This document shows, in pieces, positions 31,793-45,100 of a DNA stretch of 64,000 nt. The position numbers and the translations under genes were made by a program. The stretch's first letter is position 1. Every line of letters starts with the position of its first letter. The DNA comes from Heligmosomoides polygyrus polygyrus (taxonomy: Eukaryota > Nematoda > Chromadorea > Rhabditida > Heligmosomidae), in contig OX377201.1 of the NCBI GenBank assembly GCA_947396885.1, positions 7,240,934 to 7,304,933 of the forward strand, read 5' to 3'. The notes under the pieces are model-generated. The model saw only the letters and a list, made by a program, of their open reading frames with translations. It searched no databases and was not told the origin of the DNA.

Positions 31793-32330
31793 ACGCCAGG
31801 CAGGCCACCTGTTGCAGTGAAGTTTTTCAGTGAAATGGACGGAGATAGTACGACTAATCGCGTTGTAAAGGATTTCTCAATGGAGGCCTAGAAGGTAGGC
31901 TGAGGGAGGCACCTGTTTCTCCTTCATGACACACAAAGGAATCAGGTGCAATCCTAGTTTGTGGGGACCAATCGCTACTGGAGCAATTGTTTTCCTCTCT
32001 TATGCCCTTCCTCTCCAACCCCCTCCTACTCTACAAAGAAGCCCGAAAAGTCTTCATCCCCGAGGACAACTACTGAGCTCTCTGTCTCGGAAATTCGGTT
32101 GAGGATATAGTAAGGCAAAGCGCCATTTGGTCTCCATCAACTAGGATGACATCATAATTTGTACAACAGCTCCGGAAATGATTTCAGAAGAGGTACATGA
32201 GTGTGTTCATTCTATTCGTTCTTGGGAATTGTTCCTGGATGTTGTGGAGGAGCATGAGGGCGGAGCCCTCCCCCCCGCTCAAGATTTAAACTTTTGGGTT
32301 CACTTTGACTTCTTTCATATCTACTACAAT
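31793..32330. other. Intergenic, nothing recognised
   Basis: No shared repeat or coding family seen. A 61-codon plus ORF (32178-32363) is not recognised; I considered it as a prodomain exon of gene 2 and had no support. Confidence 0.35.
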
Positions 32331-32900
32331 ATAGTTAATCACCACCTATCTACCAATATATAATTGAGTTAGCTCCCCGCCCTGTACATGATGATGGCGT
32401 ACATCACTCAGGTTAAAAACCTGGCTGAGGTACGCCTGATGGAACCGCGAGCAATCTCATGGAACCCCTTGTACACAAAAATTTAGCTGTCGGTGACGGT
32501 TGAGTGATCTAACCTGCGTGAGATACGCCTTATCATCTACCGTTCGGGCAAAGTTTGCTATTCAACGTGGAATCCTGCTGAAGCAACGGAAGCGCAGCTT
32601 TTCCTGCTTGACACAGCAGCAAATGCGCGCTTCTGAGCTTCTGGACTCGGAGTACGTGTTCCCTACGTCGTGCAACAAGCGTCTGGATTCAGAAGAGGTG
32701 TCACCGATGTCGAATGGTGTGCGTTCGGATTCAGAAATCAACACGGGACGCCGCAGTAGCAAAGGAAGCGCAGCCTCCTCCTGATTGACAAAGCGGTAAC
32801 TGCGCGCGTTTTTGAGTGTCTGCTTTCAGATACCGTGTCACCGATGTCGCGCAAGGGCATCCAATCCAGAATCAGAAGACGCGTTGCCATCGCTGGATGA
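32330..32900. repeat. Interspersed repeat family E, copy 2
   Basis: It shares TATAATTGAGTTAGCTCC, CACTCAGGTTAAAAACCTGG, CAATCTCATGGAACCCCTTG and GGAAGCGCAG blocks with 18755-19630, without the two large hairpins of that copy. Confidence 0.6.
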
Positions 32901-32907
32901 GCATATA

Positions 32908-33889
32908 TTAGGTTGTCCCCTAAGTCCCCGCCGTTTTTTTCAACGATTTATTGCGGATTTCGCCGGCGGTCTCTAGTATAGCGCTATTCAGCTTTCGAAA
33001 GAAAATGATTTGCTCTATCACACCATATATTGCATTTCTTTTTTTCATCCTGAATTTTGTCAATTTTTAGGTCGCTAAAGTGAAAAGTGAAAAAGTGGCC
33101 ATCTGCGCAGTATTCTCTCCGCTAAGTTTGGAATTTTTTGCGGAATTTTTCATACCATTTGGAAAACAATGTTTTGTACTACAAGAATACAGGAATACAT
33201 GTTGGTCCTATTTGCTCACTTGTCGTCATTTTTTGCTCGGTTTTATATGTCGGTCGAAAGAGAATGTCTTGCTCTATAAGGATTTTGTGCCGTGTTTAAT
33301 GGCTCAAGCTGATTTCTGCCGAATATCAAAAAATTCCAAAAAAAGGAAAATCGTTTTCACCAACAACTCCTTCTCCTTGTTCAGTTGTTGATATTCGACT
33401 TAAATTAGCATGAGCCAATAAGTGCGACACAAATTCTTATTGAGCAAGACATCCTCTTCCGAACAACATATAACACCCAGCAAAAAATTCCAACCACAGA
33501 GCAGGAGCTATCGGTAAAATTTCGGAGGGAAAAATCGGACGTCCCAATTTGATGACCTAAAAGTCAATAAAGGACAAATGAGCAAACAGCACTAACAAAC
33601 ATTCTTGTAGTACAGAACACTGTCTTCAAAGTGCTATAAAAAACTGCGCAAAAAATTACAAACCTAAGCGGAGAGAACAAGTGAGCAAATGGCTACTTTT
33701 CCACTTTTTCACTTTTCACTTCAACGACCTAAAAATTGACAAAATTCAGGATGAAAAAAGAAATGCAATACATGTTCTGATAGAGCAAATCGTTCTCTTT
33801 CGAGTGCTGATTACCGCTATGCAAGAGACCGCCGGCGAAATCCGCAATGAATCGTTGAAAAAACGGCGGAGGCTTATGGGACAACCTAA
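32908..33889. mobile_element. 982-bp foldback mariner-type element with TA target duplication
   Basis: The left end TTAGGTTGTCCCCTAAGTCC and the right end, read inverted, TTAGGTTGTCCCATAAGCCT lead into arms of nearly half the element each. These include GCGGATTTCGCCGGCGGTCT, TTCATCCTGAATTTTGTCAA and AAGTGAAAAGTGAAAAAGTG and their complements. TA flanks both ends (32906-32907 and 33890-33891). The TTAGGTTGTCCC terminus is typical of mariner elements. No transposase is left; transcription would give a very long hairpin. Confidence 0.8.
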
Positions 33890-33891
33890 TA

Positions 33892-34830
33892 GAAGGCACG
33901 TCACGTGGTCCTGCAACCAGCGTCCGAATTAAAAAAAAGGTTCCGGCGAACGTCTGGTTTCGGATGACGTGTCAACAGTGTCCTTTAAGTAGTGCTGTTA
34001 AGCATGAGAAGGGCTGTGGAGCAACCAGAGGGACAGAAGTACTGAGTAGTACAAACCGTGACGTCACTGGACGGTCCTGCGGAGTTTAAGTTTCACAAGA
34101 ATTGCATTCGGTTGGTTAGTGGCATTGCAAGCTCGCGCGAAGCGCGCCGCTAGGCGTGTCTGAGCACTTGTCTGATCTATTTTTCAGCAATGTAATCGGA
34201 CTCCTGTGTGAATGATAACTCCAACAAACGTGGAAGATAAGTTGTTAAATTGGTGAAGTTGGTATCGCAAGCTCAATTCTTCTGTGAACTCTTCTCGAAT
34301 GGTGGTGGTCGGTGAGCGGAAGCGGACCAGTGGATGATTACGCACCTCGTCATTGTTGTCCTCCTCCTAAGGCAAACATTCGCGTGCGGTCAAATGGTGA
34401 GGCTTCCCATTTCATACTAATTCTGAACGCCAAGGAACTATAAGTATTAGGCTGACACATTACTTCTCGAACCCTGAGTACTTTGATCCAAAATTTTGTT
34501 CTTGCTGATGCATTGGTTTGACTGGTAAGGCTTGATATGGTTTTCATTTTTTGGACCTAACCGAATCTAAGGGGAGCAGGCCGCTAAAATAAAATCGGAA
34601 TGGGGGCCGAGCGTTCTACCCCGTCGTCCCCCTGGCCCGCTCACCCTAACCCCATGGGCTTGCTCGAGAGTCCAGTGGCTGCCTTACGAGATAGTGGGGA
34701 CGCAGACATTTGCCACGCCTCTGTTTAAAGGACAGGGGGTAGAACGCCACTCCGCCAATCGGAATAGATCTTTTGCATCCGGCGCAACTTTAGCATGCAT
34801 TCGAGCACGGTTGTATCAATAGGACCGCTC
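33892..34830. other. Intergenic, mostly unrecognised
   Basis: Contains a short block (about 34133-34168, GCGCCGCTAGGCGTGTCTGA) that resembles the hairpin at 19790-19840. Its GGCTGCCTTACGAGATA block (34678-34696) is similar to the window end near 63970. No gene seen. Confidence 0.35.
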
Positions 34831-35110
34831 TATTAAAGCTCATTCGTTGCTCGGGGGAAGTCCGCAGCTGGGTTCTGTGCTCTTCGAACGCAGAACCACG
34901 AAAGGGACTCCAGGATGGGTGCGGTTCAAGCTGCTCGTGTGGAAACTGCTTTCGCCGCTCAGGGGGAGTCCGCAGCTGGAGGGAAAGGATTCCAGGATGC
35001 TGGGCAAAAATGCCCCAGCGCAAGGGAATCAAACCCCCAAGCTCACCCCCACGAAGCGACTCCGCTACCTTCTGCGCCACGACCTGCTCGGCAGTAGGGT
35101 CGCCGCGGGC
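34830..35110 (-). repeat. tRNA-like repeat (SINE type) with duplicated GGGGGAAGTCCGCAGCTG block
   Basis: GGGGGAAGTCCGCAGCTGG and GGGGGAGTCCGCAGCTGG repeat about 110 bp apart. The minus strand of 35020-35085 has GTGGCGCAGAAGGTAGCG (A-box-like) and GGTTTGATTCCC (B-box-like), but the acceptor arms do not pair. Read as a tRNA-derived repeat, not a tRNA gene. Confidence 0.45.
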
Positions 35111-35456
35111 GTATAAGAGACGTCGACGGAGCCACGACGCATCGGCAGCAGGTGCACACTATAGTATCCCGCAAATCTGCGCATCAACCCGCGCGCGCCA
35201 ATTTGATGCATTCTATGACGTGTTGTCCATGCATGTATTCCGATCTGGTTCTAGTGGTCTTAACAAATCCCATCCGAGGAGACATCACTAGGCATAAACA
35301 GGGTGGCCTACCCTAGGGACCAGATTCATCAACCGCTTACCGCCCTCTGACGGTTTTTTCTAACATTTTCTGCGCTGCCCGTATTGTAACCAATGCACCT
35401 GTTTCAGACATTTTATGCCTTTGTATCACTGGTGTTGAACGTTTGTACATCATTAT

Positions 35457-35560
35457 GGCCTATGGTATAGTCCCGCGTACTGGTCGGCGACCGCCTTCCG
35501 CCGTGCACCTTCCGTCCGCGGATGTCCCGCTGGTACTCTCGCGGGACTATACCATAGGCC
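35457..35560. repeat. Small palindromic MITE GGCCTATGGTATAGTCCCGCG
   Basis: The arms GGCCTATGGTATAGTCCCGC and complement are perfect for over 20 bp at the ends, with a GC-rich 60-nt centre. The end sequence resembles the 63445-63592 palindrome (AGCCTATGCTATACTTCGGC). Confidence 0.7.
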
Positions 35561-35739
35561 TATGTTGAATAGCTTTCTCATTGCCTTTTGGTTAAAAACC
35601 GGACAGTAATAAACAAGTTGCAAGAAAGTTACTCTCCACAGCATACAGCTGGGAAAATGAGTAGAAAACGTCTGAAAATGGTATAGACGTCAGAATCCTT
35701 CAAATCTCAACCAACCAGATGAAATGCAAAACTACAGCA

Positions 35740-35815
35740 GAGCAGGAGAATCGAACCGCCGACCTCCCTCGTGTGGAGCAACGTCACTATTCATTGCTCC
35801 CCGAGCCGTCGCCGG
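35740..35815 (-). repeat. tRNA-like repeat
   Basis: The minus strand has a B-box-like GGTTCGATTCTCCTGCTCT preceded by GGGAGGTCGGC. The acceptor and D arms do not form a standard cloverleaf. A tRNA pseudogene or SINE head. Confidence 0.4.
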
Positions 35816-36050
35816 CAATGGCATCACGGGCGTACAAGAACCGCAGTACTCTGGAGGGGCCGATTCCATTGTAACTTCAACGACCACCTATTCCTTGGGT
35901 ATAACGACTTGGCAAAAAATAAACACATTTTCATACTAATTAAGGGCGGAAACTCTTCCCGTATGACTAGCCCTCCCCGCTTCAGACCCTTCTCCTGTGG
36001 GTCCTAAATTTCCGACGACTTGCCTGTCATCCTAATACTATTTATTACAG

Positions 36051-36175
36051 CAGGTGCAGGAAGAAGAGCTCACATTTGCAAATACGGAGTACGAGGGAGG
36101 ATATCGGCAGAAGCGAGACGCTGCGGATTGGAACTGGATACGAATTGAAGTTGACTATGATTCCAGCGTACAGGA
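36051..36175 (+). CDS. Gene 2 exon A
   Basis: Acceptor TTTATTACAG (or three bases later), donor GTGAGT. It reads [20 protein letters not shown], then SSVQ. Phase 0 in, 2 out, as in gene 1 exon A. A stop codon follows at once in the intron. Confidence 0.85.
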
Positions 36176-39100
36176 GTGAGTTGCTGTGATAGACGGATAG
36201 GCTGTCGTACCGTATAACAGAGACAGAGTGTTTGCTCGGGAGAGGGGTCAAACACGGGTTCGACTTCACCTAGAACTTATGAATTTTCTCGGACCACATA
36301 GAGGCTGAAATTCTTAAAATTCTGATTTTTAAATAGGAGAACAACTATTCTTTCTGATTCCATTGCGCTATAGAGTTTTCAAAAGCTTCGAAAACTCTCC
36401 GAGTTGTTTCTATTTGAGTGTCGGCAACTACGGACTTCAAATATTGCATCGTTTTCGGCAATGGAAACAAAGGTGAACCACCTGATCACATAGAGGACCG
36501 GCACAGAAAAATACTACCAAGAGAAATTTCATGGGGAACAATTTTACCTTCTAAAGTAGTTTTTAGCTAGAAAATATACTTTTCGTGGCATGACAAACCT
36601 TCGGTTAGGACTCCGATGGTCGATTCAAAAAAGGCTTCAGCAATCTTTGTAGGGCAGACATTTAACTCAACTTTAGCTATTAGCACTTGAAATTTTACAG
36701 AGTGCAATTTCAAATCCACATCCGCTCCTTTGGGTAGAAAATATGCAATGCCGTGACATACTTCTGAAATCGGCAGACAGTTGAATCCGCGCTGATCGAT
36801 TCGAATACTGCAATCAGAAAATCCTAATTTTTAGCTATAGTACTGTATCCCGTTGTCATAGTGTGCTACTTTCGGTAAGCGAAGCTGCGCGATGGCTGGT
36901 ACATGTCGCGAACGTGAGCAGCATTAGGAGGTGGTAATGCGCCAGCCAATCTTATCACATCGATTGGGCGTACCATTGAGGAAGGATGTGCACGGAAGGT
37001 ATCCTGATTGGTTGGCATTGTCAGTGCCTTGATTTTTTGCGAATGGTTGGCTCCCAATGCTGCTCACTTTCGCGACATGTACGAACGACATTTCCCAAAA
37101 ACAAAACAAAACACGATCCCTCCTTCTTGAAAAATGATATTACAGTACAACCCCTCTTCGATTTCGATTGTCAAACCTTAAACTTGACAGCTACCATCTA
37201 ACGCCTCTCTTACTTTCAGAAAATTTCTCTAAAACCGTTTAAGAAAAATGATCGCTCACAAGTACAATACCTCACGGGGGTAGGCTAGAATAGAATTTTA
37301 AGCAATAGAAGGGGTAGAGGATGGGCCATACGGTCTAATTACCATTGTGCATATATTTAACGTTGTGCGCGTGTACCAGGCCTAGGTTCAGATTTCCCGC
37401 CCAGGTCAACAAGGACTTCCCCTCTCACGGGGTCGGTGAATTGCTACCAGACTCCTCTACAGGGTGCGAAAAAGTATTGACGCACTAAACGCAAACGTTA
37501 GAAATAACAACACATTATAAAATTTAACAATTATATACAAAATGTCAACAATGATCTAGCGAACAGGATAGTATCACTTGTGTTTGATATGGTCTTCTTT
37601 TCCTGCGAATGCAGGGACGAAGACGGCGAGGAAAGGCATCGACGGTGCGCCGCAAGTAGTCCACGTCGATTTCGTTCTATGCTTTGGCCAGATCATCCTT
37701 CACTAACTTCGTACTTTTGTGGGAAGTCGCGCAAGCCTTGTTCTCCAAAATCCCGTATAGAGTAAATCAGCGGATTCAAATCCGGTCTATACAGAGCTCG
37801 TTCCTCTGCCGAAATGAAGTCCCTCAAGTTGGCGCGGCACCAGTCCTGAACAATCCTCGACCCTGTGCAGGAGTCTAATCCTGCTAGAAGACACACGGCT
37901 TACTCTCAAGGTGGAATTCGAGCCAAGGAACCAGTTTCTTCCTTAGGGCATCAATACTGGTAGTTCTACTGATATATCTTCACTCCTGTATCCACGAAAA
38001 CGAGAGGCACTTGTGATGAATGCACAAACCATGATACTGGCCGGATGCGCCTCCCTTGCAGCGAGTCTTCCGCCAGAATTAGCACTTTGGATGTCCTTGA
38101 AGAGTATGTAACACTTGTACAAGTTGAATGGACAAAAGTATCGAGTAACTGAAGGTTAAAGCATGGAACGAAATCGACGTGGACTACTTGCGAAGCACTG
38201 TCGATGCCTTTCCTTGTCCTCTTCGCCCCTGCATTCGCAGCAAGGAAGACCATATAAAATACAAGTGATGCTATTCTGTTCGCCTGATCATTCTTGACAT
38301 TTTGTATATAAACTTGTTAAATTATATGATGTGTTGTTATTTCTAACGCTTACTTTTAGAGTTCCAATACTTTTTACGCACCCTGTAGATAGGATAAAGC
38401 ACTGATTTGTTCATCGGCTGGCCACCGCTAGTCATTGTAAGGTCAAAACGTGTTCATGTCAATACGACATCCGATAGAAGTAGAATGCGCTGGCGCAACC
38501 CAATTAGATTGAGTAATGACGTCCTTGTCATTTATTCAACGCTACGTTTTTGAAGCAAGATCGCAGCAAGTGGCAACTGAGTGTAGGCTGCTGTTTACAG
38601 CAACCGGAACAGCTACTAATTATAAGGTGCACTCTGAATGAGCGGAAGTAGTAGAGATGTACTAATGCCAATCGAAAAACTAACAAGAAGCGGGCGAAAT
38701 AGAAAACGGAACTTAAACCACCACCTTTCGGTTTCCATTCTCACTACTCCGCTTATGTTTTTAATGCACTGCTTTTCCAGGTTGTCAGAAGAGAGAAGAA
38801 AACTACTGGAACAACTGATTACGGACGCCCGTGACTACATTGAGAGCACGTTCAAAGTTCAACGGCTCGCTTCGCTACAGTTGCCTTCGTAAGTCCATGA
38901 TTTACTCGATCTCCGGGAAGTCGATGAAAGCGTCAATGAATTGCGGGCCACTAAGATTGATGTGGAAGGAACTTATGTGCACGGAACAAGATTCAGGGCT
39001 AAAGCCCTCCGCACACTTTTGCGGCAGCCGCGTACGCGGCTTCCACTGCCGCGTGCTAGTGTTCACTCCTCTCTCTCGCTCAATCGCCAACGCGGCAATG

Positions 39101-42100
39101 CGGCAACAATACCTTGAAGGATTACTGCCGCTGCCACCGCGTCTGCCGCGTTGGCGGCACCGCGTCTGCCGCGTCTGCCGCGTAGGCGGCACATCAGCGG
39201 CAGGCCGCGCGAGCCTAGTTTTGCCTCGCGTGGCGACTCTGCGTCTCTGCCCCATGCTTAAAGATAGGGCTGCCGCGTTGCCGCAATAGTGTACGTAGGG
39301 CTTAAGAGAAACCAAATCGTTGATCATCTCCGGACGCTCGCTTGCTACTAAAAGGCGTTTGTTCCAAATTAGAAAAGGACTTTAAAACGAAACCTACCAG
39401 CCATTTGAAGGGCCATTTGCACGCCACTAGATTTCATTATAGCTGCAATTAGGGGAGGTTACAGGAGATCAGAGATCGGTGCGCCTACAAATTATGTTGC
39501 ACCCTATAAGGTGCTACAGATGCTGTGGATGACCTCGTGGTAGAGGAAACGGGTTTGTGAGCGAATTCGAAGGTGTAGCATTCAACAAGGGCATGTGTAG
39601 AGCAGCAGAAAAGGTGACGGCTGTCGCATGGACCCGGTAATAGGTTCTTGGTTCTGTTTCGCTCAGACCAAGACTTCCACCCCCCCCCCCCCCCCAAGGA
39701 TCAGTGGATATGTATCTGTAAAGGATAAGGCACTGGATCGTCCATCGATTGGTTACCGCAAGTCATTGTTAGACTAAATATGCATTCAGTCGATGTATAT
39801 GCTATATAATATCCTGCGAAAAATGCGTGGCGCATTCCGCGAAGGGATTGACTAACGTCCATCTTTACCCTCTATGCTTTAATGGTATTAAAAAACTTTA
39901 AAAGGTCATAAATTGACGGCAAAATATTTACGGACACCAACCTTTGTGGGATTTTTCAATCGTAACTTTGGATCCAGGGACTCCAGAAGATTTTTAGAGA
40001 TTTTTAGGATCTTCCGAAAATTCTCTACAGAACACATAAATGACTTCTTGGCGTGGCTAAAGAGAAATTCGAGTGGAACGAAAATGGTCATGAGTTAGTG
40101 CCCTGAAAACATCACTTGAAAATCACTATGCATTACAGTAGATCACAATGATCAATGATAAAATCGATAATTGGACAAACAGCATTACATAGTGTTAATT
40201 AATTGTTAACCTCTTCAGCTCCAAGCAGCCATCCTGAAAATGGCGAAAGGCAAGTGGCTAATTCCAGCGGGCTGAAGTTGTGCTTCTTCAAGACTTAGAA
40301 TGGTCCTACGCCGAGATTTGAGGAAGGCTCAAGTTACCTACTGTGTTTAAGCGTACAAGGATGTGCAGGCGAATGGAGGAGTATATGGAAGCAAGAGAAA
40401 GCAACGAGCGCATGAGAAGACACCCATGCAGGGTCGTGACAATCATCGCCTTTGATTGAAAGATCGCTTCAAAACGGCTGTTGATGTCCACAGAGAAATG
40501 CCAGCAAGCGGAACCACTAGAATTTCGGTTCGAAGCATTCGGAATAGTTTGGATTGAAAGGGCGTGCGGCTCGACGAAAGCCGTTAGCCTCGACGTGGCG
40601 TCGGATAATACGAGTCAGAATCGCAAGAAAACATTTGAAGTGGGAGTCCGAAGATAGAGAAATGCTATTTTGTGTGAGGGATTCAATCTCAACTGCACAT
40701 AAGGTACTATCAAAGGAGGTTCAGTCATGGTACGGGCGGCAATGAGCAGATGCCTGCCAGGGCCAATACATCGAATCCTCGGAACTATGGACCAACACCT
40801 GTATGCGGACATTCTGGAAAATGTGATGGATCCGCACGCTCGCAAGAAATTGGAAAGATGTTTTATTTTCCAGCACGACAACGACCCAAAGATACGAGAA
40901 AAAAGGTGAGGCAAAAAAGGTGCGGATCCATTGAGGCGAAAAGGACCAAGGTTTTGAAGTGGCATGCGCAATCTGAGGATCTAGACCTTATTGAACACGT
41001 TTGAAACGACGTGGACAAAATGGTCAAGCGCTTGAGACCAAAAAATCTGGATGATTTGGAAACAGTCATCAAGTAAGCGTGGCCTACTATCCTAGTGCAT
41101 GATGTCGGTCGACTCAATACGGAACCAATATCGGGCTGTGATCGAAAACAAGGGCTATCTAACCAAGATCAGTTCTTCGACAATAAAAGTGTTTTGACGA
41201 TCTATTGTAATACTATGTGATTTCGAGCTGTTTCCGATCCATTATCTAATTAATCGTTTTTTCACTCAAATGTATATGTAAATTTAGTGTTGCCAAGACA
41301 ACATTTAGCTGTGTCTTGTATGGAATTTTCAGGGGGTTCCAATAATCTACCCATTTTTTTCTGGGCTTCTTGTTTCCAAAGTTACGATCGAAAAACGCCG
41401 GAGAGGTAGGTGTCCTTAAATATTTTGACTCCACTGTATGTTTCAAAGTGCTGAGCTGAGGAGGTATACCTTCATTGCAAGAAAGAAAACCTGGGAGTCT
41501 CGTTGTAAGATAAGTTCTCGAACGTGAACTAATTGAGAAAAACAACCCACTGAAAAACAGGGCTATTATTTCATATTCACAATGACACTCAGACCTGCAT
41601 CTGTACTATTTTCACGACGAGCTTTTCACGAGACTTTTCAGATCAATTTAGACACTTCTAAAATCAAATCGGACACTATTCTAAGCTAACCTATGAATTT
41701 TAAAGTTAAACTGAACGTCTTCCAAATCAAACGACATTACTAGCTACATATTCTCCAAGATGGTTAGAATAATTTTTGCTCAAGGAAAACTTGGTATAAC
41801 TTTTTAAAACTTTTTTTTAGTACGGCTGCTCGAATTTGTTTTAACCAGATTCTTGCAGGCACTCAAATAGCTCTTTCCAGAAATCAAATTGGACACTGTT
41901 TTAAACAAACTTGATCCTTCTGAAATGAAAGCGAACGTCTTCCAAATCGACACAGCTATATACATAGTTTTCAAGATCGTCAACAGTGTTAAAAGACCAT
42001 GATTGCGCCATGCACTCGAAAAGCTCGTCACGATTTTTATTTGATCGATAGTGTAGATAGTGTTTACATGAAGCGTCAAAGCAACGAGATCTGTGTTTTT

Positions 42101-45100
42101 ACATATGTTTTTGTTGTATCGTTTACACGTGTGAGACTCTATGTAAGCAGCAATTTTGAATAAAAATCGCGAAGTCTTGCAGGAGTGCATGGCGCAATCT
42201 TTTCGTTTGACAAAAAATTGCCACGCTCTTGTTTTTTAAAACAAGCTATAAACAGCTATTTTTCCGCAAAAATGAAAATTTTATAAAATTTCAAACAATG
42301 TGTTCACTTAGGTGAATAAAACTTGAAAACTATAAGAAATGATACTAAAATTTTTCTTGTACAAAAATTATTCTAACATTTTTGGAGAAAATTTAGTCCA
42401 ATGCAGAAGGAGTTCATTTCAGTTTGGAAGAGTTCGCTTTGATTTCAATAGCCTTAAGCTAGCTTAGAAGAGCGTCCAATTTGACATGAAAAGCGTCCAA
42501 TTTGATCTGAAAAATGACCAATTTAACTTGAAAACAGAAGACCACCATTTTGACACTCCCACACCGCAGAATCATGTTTGATTTGAGAGCAATCATGAAT
42601 GCGAAGAGTGAGCGACCATGGTGAGAACCTCTTCCGAGCTGAACTTTTGATTTGTAATCGAATTACGCATTGGAGCCCGATGTTGACGAATAGTCCTAAT
42701 CTTCTTCCTCCCGCGTCAATCCTTTGTTTTTCGCAAAATTTTGTTTTAAGCCTTTTATAAGTGGTTGAAACTGCTTCTATTAAAGAAGATGTGTTAGCAA
42801 CCGATTGGGAATGACGGAGTTCTTCATATGCGATTACGACTGCGAGAGACGATGCGGCACAGCTTTTGCATCAGATCAAGTCAACTACTTCGCGGTATGG
42901 AACGTTTTATTGTTTATTATGAAAAGGTTTTAATGGAATCTTGTCTAGAATTCTAGCAGTTTAACTAAATTTAAATGCTATGTGAAGATTTCTCCTAAAT
43001 TTAGAAGCGGAACATAACCTATGTTCCGTCCCTTTGTTAGAGAGCAAACATTCAAATTTATTCACATAGAAAGTTTTTTTACACACGCAAAAGGACTGTA
43101 GTGAAAGCTAGTTTTATCTCCAGTTTTATGGTGCATGTTTTACGAGAAGGCTTTTCTTTTCAGCCCTGCAGATGTGGAAGATACGGATGCATACAGAATC
43201 AGTCGTCGAAATGGGGAGGTCGGTTCTGAAAGCGCATAAGGATAGGAGATGTTTAGTCAAAAGACATCTAAAAAGAAGTACAGTAGTACACTATTCTCTG
43301 GCACCTCTCATCAGAATTCGACATTAATTGACTGGTATTGATCTGCTGATCCATTCAGCAAACTTGCTATGAAGCCCTAGGCGGCCATAACGTATGCATG
43401 ACCATCGTCCTTACTTTAGACGGGAATAAGAATACAAGGCAGCATTGATGAACCTTTTTATAGCATGTGCAGTGTATTCTGCTTCTACAGGATATCGTCG
43501 AGGCAATTTGGAGACCTATTTGGGCTTCTGTACGACTACGGTGGCGGTTTCGATAAATGTTTTCTCTTAAATATAGAACTCTTTTAGCAATTAGTCAACC
43601 CTGGAGAGAAGGATGACTTTGCTGGGCGGAATCCGAAGCACGCATGCACATGAGTTCAAAGTCCAAACGAGTGCCTGCGACTTTTCCAACCCCGTTACTG
43701 TGCACTCCAAACTGTTTCTAAGACACTTGGCGGAGGTAGTATCAAAGACCAGTGAAAACTGCACAGTTTTCCCACCGCCCAACTTCAATAGTGTGCATTG
43801 TTGCGATCGGTGACCCCACCGCCAGAGAAGAACCCTGTCAGAAAAGCTCCTAAATGCTCCATAGGCATGCAGGCGTCATTCAGGGGCCGGACTCAGCAAC
43901 GACTTACAGCTGTTTAACAGAGAAAATACAGCCGAAATCCCTGATAGCACGGCTTATCAAATGGCATGGTGAAGTATTCCGCCGCGCTTTCAGGGATTTC
44001 GTCTGAATTTTCTCTGTCAAACTGCTGTAAGACGTTGATGAATCTGGCCATGGAGGTACCCAAACGATGGAGAAAAGGGAGCCCTACTGATTAGCACCAT
44101 CCTTGAACCGTACTACCTGCTCGACTCCAGCTGTCCTGACTGGTCCCCCGCCTCCTGCAAGCCGACTCCGCCCTCCCCAGGCGTCCACGGAAGGAGAACC
44201 CAGAACGGCCATACTATATAAGGGATATATACACTCACACAATATACCAGGCTGTCAATAATTCTTGTCCGAAAATTTCACAATTTTTAATTTTTTACAA
44301 CTTTATTGAAATACAAGTCTAATCAACAATGTAATCACCACAGTTATCCACAACAGTGGCCCATCGATTGGGCAGGTTGCCGATGCCCTTCACCCAGAAC
44401 TCCGGGGGGCTGCGACTCGAAGAAGTCCGCCATGTCGGATTTGAGGTTGTCGTAGTTGGTGAATTTTCTTCCGGCCAAACGGTGCTTCAGTGGGCGGAAC
44501 AAGTGGTAGTTGGAGGGGGCGAGGTCCGGAGAATACGGCGGATGGGCAACCGTCTCCCAGCTGAGCGTCCCACCAGCAGCAGAGCATGATCTTCAGCGGG
44601 TGTTCCCTGTCCTCGAGGCTCGTGTCGCCGCTCTCGAAACGATTGAACCAGCGCCTGACTGTGCGTTGGGACACTGCATCCTCCTTGCATGCTCTGCAGA
44701 TGTTGGCGACCGCGGTGCCCGTGTCGTTGCCCAGCAGCCACTCGTAGTACACGAACGTACGAATTCGACCTTGGTCCATTTTAGCTTGCACTGGTAGCTG
44801 GACGCGGCGACTGCGCCTTATATACCCCTAGCATGGAACTCTGGAAAACCTTCTAGAAGGTTTTTACACTTGCCTGATATTATAACACTTCTAAGGAAAA
44901 TTATAGAATTTTGAAAATTTTCGGGCAGGAATTATTGGACAGCCTGGTACAAAGCACACCGCGGCCCAGCCTAAGCGGCGGCCTGCTTGCCAGTGACCTG
45001 AAAACATAGGGACTCACCCATTTCCTCCTTCCGGGCAGATGACAACTCCATGAGATTTACTGCAATATGTCTTTAGCGGCGAATATCATACACAGGACGG

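Noticed and set aside
34990..35815. Two tRNA-like sequences (near 35020-35085 and 35740-35815)
   Set aside because: B-box-like motifs are present, but acceptor and D arms do not pair, so I list them as repeats, not tRNA genes.
38902..39327. 141- and 152-codon ORFs in the GC-rich block
   Set aside because: They lie across a TAA-flanked MITE with GCC/CGC-rich inverted ends. Frames on both strands are open by composition.
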